A DNA stretch of 46,038 bases, taken from Bodo saltans (Eukaryota; Euglenozoa; Kinetoplastea; Eubodonida; Bodonidae). Below the pieces are notes generated by a model. That model saw nothing but the letters and a program-made list of their open reading frames with translations, had not been told where the DNA came from and ran no database searches. Numbering within the stretch: the stretch's first letter is position 1; every line of letters starts with the position of its first letter. The position numbers were made by a program, and so were the translations under genes. Of the stretch, positions 1 through 9,181 are shown one piece after another. The stretch is taken from the NCBI GenBank assembly GCA_001460835.1, contig CYKH01001432.1, forward strand, positions 12,001 through 58,038, given 5' to 3'.

Positions 1-187
1 GGATGGGAGGAAGCGGCATTTGCCTGTGTGACGTGGGCTACGGCCTCGCAGATTAGCAGTAATTGCACAAGTGAATGCCCTGGTACTCTAGCCCCCGGAA
101 TGCCGTGCTCCGGGCACGGCGAATGCAGCAGTGGGATGGGAGGGAGTGGCATTTGCCTGTGTGACGTGGGCTACGGCCTCGCAGATT
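1..187 (+). repeat. Direct duplication, period 133 bp, frame-shifting
   Basis: Positions 1-54 match 134-187 with two differences (positions 11 and 14), both synonymous in the EGF frame. The offset of 133 bp is 1 mod 3, exactly the change from the frame that ends at the TAG at 54-56 to the frame used downstream. The left copy is cut by the window edge, so the full overlap could be longer. Confidence 0.75.
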
Positions 188-1089
188 GCAGCGGACTCTG
201 CCCTCGAGACAACCAAGGGAATATTTGCGGAGGAACTACAAACGGCGGCAGTTGCGACATTGCCACTGCCCAGTGTCAGTGCAATGGAACCAACACTGGC
301 GTTGCATGCGACATCCCGTGCCCTATCTACAACGGACAAGTGTGTGGAGGCCGCGGAAGCTGCGTTTCGGATGGCTACTCATCTGGTTGTGCATGCTTCC
401 CGTACTTCGGCGGTGCCGCTTGTAACGAAACGTGCACTGGTCACACCGCGCAGTGCTCCGGGCACGGACAATGTGAGAAAAGTGGTTTCTGTTTGTGCGC
501 AGAGTCCAACCAGACCGGTTTCTGGGCTGGAGACGGAAACTGCTCGACGTGTTCTCAAGAGTACAATGGAGCCAATTGCATTCAACAATGTGCTCGAGGT
601 GCCAATGGCCTTCAGTGCTCTGGTCACGGTACGTGCGTGGGGACCATGTGCTTTTGCTTTAGCGGTAGCAATCCAACGGACCAGGGAGCATGGAGTGGAG
701 AAGTGTGCGATCAATGCTTTCCCGGCTACTTCGGCGCAAACTGCACGAGTGAGTGCCCCGGTGGGTGGTGCAGTCCGTGTGGTTTCCAAGGAACGTGCTC
801 CGACGGTGTCAACGGCACTGGCCTTTGTACGTGCAACACCTCCGACACTCTGGGATCATTCGGTGGAGCTGCTTGCAACGCATGCGCTTCAGGATTCTAC
901 GGTGCCGACTGCACAAGTATCTGCCCAAGGAGTCCATCTCTTACCAACGCATCGGTTCTCGTGGTCTGTGGAGGCCGAGGGACGTGCTCCGATGGCTTCA
1001 ATGGCACAGGTGTGTGCACATGCGACACTGGCTTTGCGCGGATCAACACCACTTCCCCTTGCGATCGATGCGCTGCGGTTTTTTTTTTA
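57..1089 (+). CDS. EGF-like repeat segment 1 of the giant surface protein (partial)
   Basis: This segment is an uninterrupted array of EGF/laminin-type repeats of roughly 40-45 residues. It shows recurrent CSGHG-C, C-C-GY/GF and CTSECP/CTSICP signatures with six to eight cysteines per unit, and NCT-type N-glycosylation sites. No start codon is expected because the frame enters from a truncated upstream piece (positions 3-56 read the same EGF consensus in another frame and end at a TAG at 54-56). Such arrays are extracellular adhesion or recognition modules in known families. The frame runs into a T10 tract at 1079-1088, where the next segment takes over in the -1 frame. Confidence is high that this is coding and lower on exact ends. 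Confidence 0.75.
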
Positions 1090-1261
1090 ACTGCACAAGT
1101 ATCTGCCCAAGGAGTCCATCTCTTGCCAACGCATCGCTTCTCGTGGTCTGTGGAGGCCGAGGCACGTGCTCGGATGGCTTCAATGGCACAGGTGTGTGCA
1201 CGTGTGACACTGGCTTCGCACGGATCAACACCACTTCCCCTTGCGATCGATGCGCTGCGGT
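908..1261 (+). repeat. Imperfect direct duplication, period 182 bp, joined by T10
   Basis: Positions 908-1079 are repeated at 1090-1261 with about eight substitutions, six of them synonymous and two conservative. The copies are joined by a run of ten T (1079-1088). The offset of 182 is 2 mod 3 and equals the frame change between the two EGF segments. Each copy holds an AGGT (1008-1011 and 1190-1193). Confidence 0.9.
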
Positions 1262-2081
1262 GACATGTGCTGCTTGTGTGACAGGGTTCTGGGGAGCGAA
1301 CTGCACGCAGGTGTGCCCAGCGTGCGTGTTTGGCAACTGCAGCGCATCAACCGGCACGTGCACATGTACGAGCGGTTACTGGGGAGCTTTGTGCCAAACT
1401 CAATGCTCAGGTGGCGCTGCAAACCCGTGCAGTGGCCACGGCAGCTGCAGCCTTTCTACAGGTGCCTGCACGTGTTACAACAGCTCGACTCAAGGCTACT
1501 ACACAGGAACCACATGCGATGTTTGCCAGACGTCGTACGCGTCCACAACTTGCCGACTTGCTTGCCCAATCAATACTCAAGGAGTCATTTGCAACAATCG
1601 AGGAACCTGTTTCAACGGAAGGTGCACTGGCTGCCATGCTCTCGCAAGTGAGTACTCCTCTACTGTCGCCATCTGTGGCGTTGGCTGTGAACTGCGAGAT
1701 GCTGCATGCTTCACATTTCTGAACAACTGCACGCAAGGATTCTGGGGACAAGGTTGCCCATTTACGTGTCCTGGAACTACGCCAAACGCAAGTGTGGTGT
1801 GCAACAGCAACGGTGTCTGCAACGCGGACACAGGCATTTGCATTTGCAAAGGCGGTTTCTACGGCGATGACTGCGCTTCGTCGAGCGCACGATCTGTGAT
1901 TAATGGGACCAACAGTAGCGGTTCGCCAGACAGTGACTCATTATTGCTGCCGTGCAGTGGTCAAGGCTCATGCGCCGGCAACACCTGTGAGTGCTTCACC
2001 GGCATGATGCCACTCCGTACACTCATAGTTACGGGTCCTCCACGGCTGTTGGGAACGTTGCCAGCTCCGCTTACGTCATAG
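1090..2081 (+). CDS. EGF-like repeat segment 2 of the giant surface protein (partial)
   Basis: The EGF array continues in the frame reached after the T10 tract. The first repeat (1090-1261) is a near copy of 908-1079; after it the repeats are unique (CSGHGSC at about 1430, CNNRGTC at about 1590, CSGQGSC at about 1954). At about 2003 the cysteine pattern breaks off: this frame ends at the TAG at 2079-2081, while the frame shifted by two bases stays open from about 2003 to 2098 and reads a plausible Ser/Tyr-rich insert. EGF coding then resumes in the original frame at about 2091. Two single-base indels about 95 bp apart would explain this. It belongs to the same gene as the flanking segments. 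Confidence 0.7.
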
Positions 2082-2090
2082 AAGCCATAA

Positions 2091-5000
2091 ACCACGTGTG
2101 ATGGCACTGCGTATGGCACCGCGTGCGATCAGCCCTGCCCAGGAGGATACGAGCTGCCGTGCAACTTCCAGGGCACGTGCATGAGCAGCGGAGGTTGCTC
2201 GTGTTTCAACGACGCCATCAATGGCTATTTCAGCGGCGCTGCGTGTGAGAACTGCTACGGCACGTTCTCAGGCGCCAACTGTAACGTCACGTGCTCCGCG
2301 GGCACTGGTGTTGTTGTGGGAAGAGCGTGCGTGTGCGCGGCAGGTTTCCTCGGGAGTGACTGCAGCGTTTCATGCCCTGCATCAGGGATCGACGGCGTCT
2401 GCAATGGCCACGGCTCTTGCTCCCTTTCCGCTAATGGGACCAGCGCTGAGTGCGCTTGCCAACCTAACTACTACGGTGCCACCTGCGATGTGTTCTGCTC
2501 GGTTGCATACTGTATGTCGGAACGTCAGGGCCTTTACCGTGCTCAGTGCAACCCCAACAACGGTACTTGTGAGTGCCAGCAGACATCACTAGGAAACTTC
2601 GCTGGGGCCAACTGCAGTGTCTGTGCCCCGGAGTGGTCTGGCATTGAGTGTAACATCCCCTGCGAGTGCTCAGGCAACGGTCAATGCGACCGCTACTTGG
2701 GCACTTGCATTTGCAACTTCGCTGAAAACACTGGCTTTTGGACTGGAGCGAATTGCAGTACCTGCGCGGTCGGCTACATGGGAAGTGCTTGCACCATCAA
2801 GAATGTCGAAATCAGCGCCGCTGGGACCGCCGGAGAGGCCATTATCAACAGCGGATACCCAGCCACGGGTGTGTCACTGCAGGACGATGCATTTGGTGTT
2901 ATGTACGTCGGAGCGAACCCTATTGTTCTCGTCAACATCACTGGCCCCAACAGCTCCGCAGTGTCGGCGGGTGTGCTTCATTTGCTTCCTGCTGCGACCA
3001 CGGTAGCGGTATCGGCAAGCATTGCGAACACCACGCACGTCTTGATTTGGTGTGTTGTCGACAGCGTTGATTATGTGCGGATTTTCGTGCCGCGAGACCC
3101 GGTTGCGTTTCTTGCTTTAGGGAGTGTTCACGTGGTGAATGCGTCCTCTTCCAGAAGGCGTTTCGACACGTTAGGGACTCTCACAGCAAGTTCTGCCCTC
3201 TCCGCTACGAGTGCGCTTATTGGCTGCACGGTGACAGCTACCTCAGGACAATCCATTGCCAACGTACTATGCAACGACGGCTCCACACGTCAGATCATTC
3301 TGGTGAACACCAAAGAGATTGCAAGTATTTCATTTGCCATGAACGGGAGCATCTTCATCATCGCAGGAACACGAGTGAGCAGCAGCAGCAGCAGCACCAG
3401 CAGTTCTTCCTCCAGTAGTAGCGGAGGGACCGTGTCGACGCCCAATTCTGGGTGGTTCCGAGATGCATACGACGCTACGTCTGTGAATTGGGATATCCTT
3501 TTTACGTCAGACTATCAATCGTCTCCGTTTGATGCGTGCAAGGAGGATCCTGTGACGCTCAACGCACTGTGCCCATCTGCTTTGGGGTGCGTGACATTCC
3601 CTGACTTCACCGTCGACGAAATGGTGTGCGCTTGGACACAAGTTCTTGTGGACGTGACGACCAATGCCGTCTCATCTCGCAGCATATTATTCGCAAGGGT
3701 CTACATTGCCAACGGCTCATTTGTCGAAACATCGGCGAACGGCTCGGCCCCAAACACGCCACGCGTGATCGCAGGAGGACTCGAGGTGACCGCCATGACT
3801 GGCGATTTACTCTTTGGCATTGTCATTGCCGCTGTGCTGGATAGCACCAACACTACCATTCTCTACAAGATTGATCACCTTACACTGGCCCTCACTGGAA
3901 CCTATCAAGTCCCACGAACACTTGGCGACTCGTCGCTCGTGTCCTCCTTGTCTGTTGACTCGACGTTACGAATTCTCTACATGTCCATGTCCACATCCCT
4001 CTCTATTGAAATGGTGAGTTTGAATCTCTTTGGAGTCAAAAATGTGGTGCCCACAACTGCCGACTTGCGTGGCGGTAGAGTCGTCACTGTCCATGGTGAA
4101 GGGTTTCTTTCCACAGAAACCTATTTATGCTTCTTTGGCAGCGTTCCTTCTGAAACCAACGCAACGTTTGTTGACAACAGCACCTTGTTGTGCGTCGCGC
4201 CACCTGCCTCCGAAGACAATGAGTCTTCGGATGTGTGTATTGGCCTCAACGTCAATGTCCAAGCGGGAGGCATCCGCACCACGAACGTCAGCTACGTCCC
4301 TATTTACCGCCCACTGTCAGCAGTACTGAACTACGCGTACACCGCCGCTGGTCAAGGCATCGGAGATTCGCACGTCCCCACGGCCATCACTGTATCCGGA
4401 TTCGGGTTTATCTCATCTGACGCCCCATCGTGTAAATTTCTTGACAGCTCTGGGCCAAATGGCAGTCTCCGATTGATCTTCGAGACAACCAACGTGTCAT
4501 ATCTCAGCACCTCTGAAGTCGTCTGCAACCAACCCAACCTGACAAGCGCAGGGCCATCGGTCCCGCCAGCTGTGATTTACTATTCTCACGACTCGACTGT
4601 GTATTCCACCACGGCTGCGACCTATGCTGCGGTTGGAGTGTTTGACCACCTGCGCGCACAAGATGCTGCAGGGAACTCACTCTCCGCAACAGACACGACC
4701 GAGATTCAAGTGGTAGCACAAGTACGAGCACTACTTCCCGCCGTGGTCATGTTGGCCGCTGATACATTTGGTAACTTGATGGGATCTCTGGACACTGCGT
4801 CACGACCGATGAAATGTTCCGCGGCAAACCCCATTTCCGGAGCATCTGAGGTGAGCTACTGGTCCAATGATACCATTCTCACCATGACGATGACGGCTGG
4901 CGTGGCCAACTTCAATCAGATGATATTTTCGTCGCCACCATCGGGTCTCTTGAACCTGTACTGCTTCGACACTCGCGATCTGATCAACTTTGTCACGTTT

Positions 5001-7271
5001 CCAGTACGCGTCTTGGTTGGGGAAGCAACACTTGCACCAAACCCGAAGGTGACGGTAGCAGACATCGCAGGGAACCTGATTACTACCAGCGCCGGGCTCC
5101 CAGCTCAGGCGCGCCTGTCGTACCGCTCCAGACAACCAGATGGCATGAATGATGGGGGTATCGTTATCACAGACAACACAATTGTGGCTGCTGTCACAGA
5201 CGATGGTACCTATGAGTTTGCTGGTGTTTCTGTCCGCACTGTGTTTGACACCGCCCTGCAGCTCACTGTGTTTGCGAGCCAAACGATCAAGACGTTGGTG
5301 ACGTCACCATTGCCACAGCAGAAGTGTGTTTCAGGAACAGAATACGCTGCCACAGGGTCGTTCAATTGCGAGCCTTGTCCGCAGTACGGCATCTGCGACG
5401 GGACAAGCAATGTGATCACAGAACCCGGCCATTGGCGAGCAAATTATCAAGCGTTCACGTTCTATGCCTGTGAGCCAGCTGAGGCGTGCCCGCAGTCGAC
5501 TCAGTGTGGAAACGGATACCAAGGACCGTTGTGCGGCTCTTGTGCCGATGGATACGGGCTATCAGGCTCCGAGTGCATGCCGTGCGAAAAGGCAAGTCTC
5601 AATGCCGCCTTCATATTCCTACTTTTCATTGCTCTCTCACTGCTGATTTACTTCCTGTCCATCTTCTCGATGCCTTTCTCCACGTACGAGGACAACCTTA
5701 TCGGGATTGGTGGATCAGAGGAGCAACAGAACGCATTGCTGCCCATTTTCGTCAAGCTTATCATTTCACATTTCCAAATCGCGTCTGTGGTCCCCGTGAA
5801 AGACCTTTCTCTACCTGCATGGATCGCAAGCTTCTTCACCACATCCAAAGATTTCTCTAGTTTTAATCCCAACTTGTCGTTTTTGAGTTGTGCGGTTGCT
5901 CACGATGCAGAGAACCGCATGATCACCACCATCGTCAGCGTCCCTCTCCTGATCGGATGCCTCGCCATCGTTGCAATTGGTGTGGCGTGGTGGCAGAACC
6001 GAACGTTTGTTGCCCGCCAACTGAGAGGATCGAAGAATGCGCGAAAAAGGCAATTGGAAGCGCTGAAGAACCCGACGACGTCCCACGTGCGCGACATGAA
6101 ATACATCAAGGCAACATTTGATGCCGAAGATCGTGTCGCAGTCCTCAAACACCACACGGAACTCCTAGGCTGGACAGATGACGCCGAGGAGGTTTGGAAG
6201 ACAAACAACCCGGCTGCAAGTGGGTTCTTTGCTCCTCCAGAGCGGCTGGAAGGAATCGTCGTCGACAATCATGACATCGCCAATCTCCAGGACTCTGCGT
6301 TGCCCGCCCTTGGAGACTCATCGTTACAAGCATCTCGCACACCAAGTGCGCAGCTTGAGACAAGCATTCGTCAGGTAGTGGGCTCCACGATCCCCGCACC
6401 GCCACTCTGGCACCGCTGGCTCAACATGGTGCTGCTGGTGGCCAATGTGACATTGTTCTTTATGTACCCGTCGATCGTGGAGAACTGCGTGAACGCGATG
6501 AAATGTACCACCCTTGATGCGGGACCGAACCTGCCCCCGTTGAGCGTTCTCACTGCAGACCCCGCAATTGATTGCAATTCCGATGCGTACGAGCATAGAA
6601 CCTTACGCCTCGCCATCCTCTTTATTGCCCTGTTTGGTGCTGGAACTCCGCTCCTATCAGCGTTCTTGATTGTTGCCGTGCAGCACATTACGTGCCGTGG
6701 TGACATTTCGATCTCAAAACGCATGTTCTCGTTCATGACCAAAGGCTACCGACTATGGTTCTGGGAGGGTATTTCACTCGCACGTAAGGCGATGATTGTC
6801 GTTGTCGTGACATTGGTCCCATCTAGTGAAGTGCGAACCTTGTCGGCGGTGTGGATCATGACTGTGTTCCTGGCAGTGAGTGCACTGGTCAGTCCGTGGG
6901 CAAACAATTCCCTGGCCGTATTCGAAAACGTAAGCTTCGCGACGCTGATTGTCTCGTACTCGCTGCTCACGCTGTTCTACTTGGATTACGTGACCTCCAG
7001 CGACGGAGCAAAAATTACGATTCTGTTTTTTGTCGTCCTCGTCAACGTTCTCTGCATCTTGTTCTTCATTAAGGGGCTTTTTGACGCCGCTCGTGGCTTC
7101 TTGTTCCTTCTTGGAAAGTCTAACCCGCGCCTCATGCAACTGTATATCATGCTGTTTGACAAGTCGATTGATAGCCGCGCCATCCACAAAAAAAAAAAAA
7201 ATTACGATTCTGTTTTTTGTCGTCCTCGTCAACGTTCTTTGCATCCTGTTCTTTATCAAGGGGCTGTTTGA
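2091..7271 (+). CDS. Main ectodomain and transmembrane segment of the giant EGF/IPT membrane protein
   Basis: This is the largest continuous piece; the first ATG in frame is at 2181, but coding similarity begins at about 2091. Counting residues from the 2181 ATG: more EGF repeats to about 205; a Ser-rich linker near 400-415; a beta-rich region; IPT/TIG-like domains at about 617-716 (GGRVVTVHGEGF) and 717-806 (TAITVSGFGF); a filamin-like stretch to about 1040; then a Cys-rich module ending GPLCGSCADGYG, typical of protist EGF/TM proteins. Membrane helices start at about residue 1139 and continue to about 1660, with a long charged loop (about 1270-1400) between the early and late helices. This predicts a plasma-membrane receptor or adhesin. 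From about 7197 the true frame lies one base over; the residues up to 7271 are out-of-frame read-through. Confidence 0.8.
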   Translation, partial: TTCDGTAYGTACDQPCPGGYELPCNFQGTCMSSGGCSCFNDAINGYFSGAACENCYGTFSGANCNVTCSAGTGVVVGRACVCAAGFLGSDCSVSCPASGIDGVCNGHGSCSLSANGTSAECACQPNYYGATCDVFCSVAYCMSERQGLYRAQCNPNNGTCECQQTSLGNFAGANCSVCAPEWSGIECNIPCECSGNGQCDRYLGTCICNFAENTGFWTGANCSTCAVGYMGSACTIKNVEISAAGTAGEAIINSGYPATGVSLQDDAFGVMYVGANPIVLVNITGPNSSAVSAGVLHLLPAATTVAVSASIANTTHVLIWCVVDSVDYVRIFVPRDPVAFLALGSVHVVNASSSRRRFDTLGTLTASSALSATSALIGCTVTATSGQSIANVLCNDGSTRQIILVNTKEIASISFAMNGSIFIIAGTRVSSSSSSTSSSSSSSSGGTVSTPNSGWFRDAYDATSVNWDILFTSDYQSSPFDACKEDPVTLNALCPSALGCVTFPDFTVDEMVCAWTQVLVDVTTNAVSSRSILFARVYIANGSFVETSANGSAPNTPRVIAGGLEVTAMTGDLLFGIVIAAVLDSTNTTILYKIDHLTLALTGTYQVPRTLGDSSLVSSLSVDSTLRILYMSMSTSLSIEMVSLNLFGVKNVVPTTADLRGGRVVTVHGEGFLSTETYLCFFGSVPSETNATFVDNSTLLCVAPPASEDNESSDVCIGLNVNVQAGGIRTTNVSYVPIYRPLSAVLNYAYTAAGQGIGDSHVPTAITVSGFGFISSDAPSCKFLDSSGPNGSLRLIFETTNVSYLSTSEVVCNQPNLTSAGPSVPPAVIYYSHDSTVYSTTAATYAAVGVFDHLRAQDAAGNSLSATDTTEIQVVAQVRALLPAVVMLAADTFGNLMGSLDTASRPMKCSAANPISGASEVSYWSNDTILTMTMTAGVANFNQMIFSSPPSGLLNLYCFDTRDLINFVTFPVRVLVGEATLAPNPKVTVADIAGNLITTSAGLPAQARLSYRSRQPDGMNDGGIVITDNTIVAAVTDDGTYEFAGVSVRTVFDTALQLTVFASQTIKTLVTSPLPQQKCVSGTEYAATGSFNCEPCPQYGICDGTSNVITEPGHWRANYQAFTFYACEPAEACPQSTQCGNGYQGPLCGSCADGYGLSGSECMPCEKASLNAAFIFLLFIALSLLIYFLSIFSMPFSTYEDNLIGIGGSEEQQNALLPIFVKLIISHFQIASVVPVKDLSLPAWIASFFTTSKDFSSFNPNLSFLSCAVAHDAENRMITTIVSVPLLIGCLAIVAIGVAWWQNRTFVARQLRGSKNARKRQLEALKNPTTSHVRDMKYIKATFDAEDRVAVLKHHTELLGWTDDAEEVWKTNNPAASGFFAPPERLEGIVVDNHDIANLQDSALPALGDSSLQASRTPSAQLETSIRQVVGSTIPAPPLWHRWLNMVLLVANVTLFFMYPSIVENCVNAMKCTTLDAGPNLPPLSVLTADPAIDCNSDAYEHRTLRLAILFIALFGAGTPLLSAFLIVAVQHITCRGDISISKRMFSFMTKGYRLWFWEGISLARKAMIVVVVTLVPSSEVRTLSAVWIMTVFLAVSALVSPWANNSLAVFENVSFATLIVSYSLLTLFYLDYVTSSDGAKITILFFVVLVNVLCILFFIKGLFDAARGFLFLLGKSNPRLMQLYIMLFDKSIDSRAIHKKKKNYDSVFCRPRQRSLHPVLYQGAV

Positions 7272-7376
7272 CGCCGCTCGTGGCTTCTTGTTCCTTCTTG
7301 GAAAGTCAAACCCGCGCCTCATGCAACTGTACAGCATGCTGTTTGACAAGTCTATTGATAGCCGCGCCATCCACAA
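7010..7376 (+). repeat. Imperfect direct duplication, period 187 bp, joined by A14
   Basis: Positions 7010-7189 are repeated at 7197-7376. The copies differ at about nine sites, eight synonymous and one Ile/Ser change, and are joined by fourteen A (7188-7201). The unit encodes the last membrane helix and the start of the tail. The offset of 187 is 1 mod 3 and matches the frame change observed here. Confidence 0.9.
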
Positions 7377-7427
7377 CCGAAAAATTCGTGAAGACTTGCG
7401 ATTCCGCCGTGAATGGTTGCTGCATCG

Positions 7428-7548
7428 CAACCCTCACGCTGTCTTCACTGCACGCACTGAGTTGCTATTAGAAATTGACGCGGACAACCCTCACCAACCC
7501 TCACGCTGTCTTCACTGCACGCACTGAGTTGCTATTAGAAATTGACGC
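7428..7548 (+). repeat. Exact direct duplication, period 67 bp
   Basis: Positions 7428-7481 recur without mismatch at 7495-7548. The 13-base spacer (7482-7494) itself contains a third copy of the first ten bases of the unit. The offset of 67 is 1 mod 3 and moves the frame into that of the cytosolic tail. Confidence 0.9.
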
Positions 7549-9181
7549 CGAGCGTTTGTCAGAAGAGGATGGAGGCAGTAAGCAACATCACATCAAAGCA
7601 CCGATTTCAGGAGCTCGATTCGCCATTGCCAACCCAGAAGCCACAGATGAACCGTGGTCCGACATCTTTGGCAATGAAAACGAGAAGGCAGCTTCCTGGG
7701 AGTATAACGGAGAGCTTGATTTGGTGCTCGAGGCAGAGGCGTCACGTTGGTTACGGCCACAAAGTCTGTCGAGAGTATTCGAGGCGTTGATGAGCGAAGA
7801 CGATTCGCAGTGGATTGCGGTGGTGATGGAGGAGATCCGTCAGTCGAAGCGTTTCCGGGATGAAAAAGAAGATGACAATGATAGCGATGATGATCTTCGC
7901 TCGGAACAAGACGATGATGATATGGATGGTAGCCCGGCAAATAGACCGTTAGACCCGTCGTTAGCCGCAGACTCTCGAAATCCGTTGTTTGCTCCACCAC
8001 AAACGCCTGGAGGACGACCGAACACGAAAAGCAACTCCATGCGTCAGAGTTCGAGGGGGGCGATGCTAGGTGAGCAGTCAATGCGCCAGCGGCGGGGGCA
8101 AGCGGCTGTCTCCTTCATTCAACCCAAGAGGGAAAAGGCCCCGTCAACCAACAACAACGTAAGCAGCAATAATAACGGCGGAGACTCCACAACGGAGAAC
8201 AAAAGGTCGTACGACGGGGACGATTCTGGTCTGCATGCTGTTGAAGTTGCATTCGGCGGTGCAATCGCTCATGAAACCTCAGCTGTCGATGTGTTTTTCC
8301 AAGACAGCGACGATGAGCACAAACCGCCAGCGTCAGCGTCATCGGCCCTTGAGACACCAAAGACAACGACCACCGCTCCGAAAGCAGTGACGACACCCCG
8401 ATCAATCGCGGCACCACCCATCGCGATGGTTTCTGCTGCTGCTACTGCTGAGAACGACATTCTTGAGATTATTGCGGAAGATACAGTGAGAACGACGTTG
8501 CCTGTTCACGACGTTGTTGAGCACGGCAATCCACAACAACAGCAACTGGAACCGCTTGCCAGCAGCGGCGGTAGTGGACGGAAAGTGTCCATCACACGAA
8601 AAGACTCCATGGTGAATTCTTTTATGAAGGAAACGAACGAAGGCGCCATGCCCATGCACGGCAGCAACAGCAGCCTTTCTCACAGCGGCAGCCTTGCGGC
8701 AACAACTTCCGCTGCTCACGACACAACTGAATGGGGACGAAAGCGGAGACAAAAGCTTCGCGTGTTACTAACGAAGTTGGCGAACTTTAGAGCGCTTTCT
8801 CTCCTTGTGCCGGTTCAAGTTCGCGCAATGAACGACCTGTTGAATGAGTCGGCGCATCCACTGACAATGATGAAGCGAGCAATTCGAAAATACACGCCGC
8901 TCAAAATCCGTGTGACACCCGTACCACCCGTCATCGTGGAAAAGATGTCTAACGCGTTTGAAACTCTCGCAACGGCAGAACGCGAACTTTTCGAAGCGTG
9001 GGTCGACGTCCTTCAACCTGACCCTGATGCAGTTGCTCTGCAGTTGAGCAAAAGCCAAAGCATGCGACGCAACAGCAAGAAGAAGAATACGCAGTCGAAA
9101 GCGAAAGCAGCTGCATTAGCTATACGCTCTGCAGTTGCCCTTGAAGGTGCCAAGCCTCATGAAGGGGACTCAGAGCGATAG
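7475..9181 (+). CDS. Cytosolic tail segment of the giant EGF/IPT membrane protein
   Basis: Real coding enters at about 7495 (NPHAVFTARTEL), directly continuing the last membrane helix through the short middle segment 7197-7481, which is in a third frame. The tail is hydrophilic and low-complexity: acidic DDDNDSDDD and DDDDMDGS stretches, Asn/Ser/Thr-rich linkers, and several basic-Ser contexts (ITRKDS, MRRNSKKK) resembling kinase sites. The last 150 residues are more ordered (PLTMMKRAIRKYTPLKI). It has no enzymatic motif I recognise. A regulatory intracellular tail is inferred from its place after the membrane helices. The ATG-like position at 7475 is not a true start; the 67-bp duplication just upstream caused the frame change. 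Confidence 0.7.
   Translation: MTRTTLTNPHAVFTARTELLLEIDAERLSEEDGGSKQHHIKAPISGARFAIANPEATDEPWSDIFGNENEKAASWEYNGELDLVLEAEASRWLRPQSLSRVFEALMSEDDSQWIAVVMEEIRQSKRFRDEKEDDNDSDDDLRSEQDDDDMDGSPANRPLDPSLAADSRNPLFAPPQTPGGRPNTKSNSMRQSSRGAMLGEQSMRQRRGQAAVSFIQPKREKAPSTNNNVSSNNNGGDSTTENKRSYDGDDSGLHAVEVAFGGAIAHETSAVDVFFQDSDDEHKPPASASSALETPKTTTTAPKAVTTPRSIAAPPIAMVSAAATAENDILEIIAEDTVRTTLPVHDVVEHGNPQQQQLEPLASSGGSGRKVSITRKDSMVNSFMKETNEGAMPMHGSNSSLSHSGSLAATTSAAHDTTEWGRKRRQKLRVLLTKLANFRALSLLVPVQVRAMNDLLNESAHPLTMMKRAIRKYTPLKIRVTPVPPVIVEKMSNAFETLATAERELFEAWVDVLQPDPDAVALQLSKSQSMRRNSKKKNTQSKAKAAALAIRSAVALEGAKPHEGDSER

Larger units (their letters stand above)
1..9181 (+). other. Giant EGF-repeat / IPT / multi-pass membrane protein locus, frame broken
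   Basis: One protein architecture runs from the left edge of the window to the TAG at 9179-9181 but is spread over several frames. In order: laminin/EGF-like repeats (to about 2800), an ectodomain with two IPT/TIG-like domains, a cysteine-rich juxtamembrane module, about eight membrane helices (about 5590-7190) and a charged cytosolic tail (7495-9181). The frame changes at about 55, 1090, 2003, 2096, 7197 and 7495. Four of these coincide with direct duplications whose period equals the frame offset (133, 182, 187 and 67 bp). Domain order and composition stay coherent across all breaks, so this was or is one gene whose 5' end lies outside the window. Similar EGF plus multi-TM proteins are common in free-living protists; the ligand and role are unknown. 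Assembly scars are favoured over decay because the coding signal stays strong throughout. Confidence 0.75.

Noticed and set aside
908-1261. Target-site duplication or mobile-element insertion as cause of the repeats
   Set aside because: No inserted element, terminal repeat or transposase lies between the copies; only T10, A14 or nothing separates them.
3378-3424. AGC/TCC-rich stretch as a possible regulatory repeat
   Set aside because: It encodes an in-frame Ser-rich linker in the EGF/IPT ectodomain and needs no other explanation.
6774-7430. 218-codon open frame on the - strand spanning the 187-bp duplication
   Set aside because: It repeats the same peptide because it reads both copies of the duplication backwards. 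The sense strand encodes membrane helices that continue the receptor.
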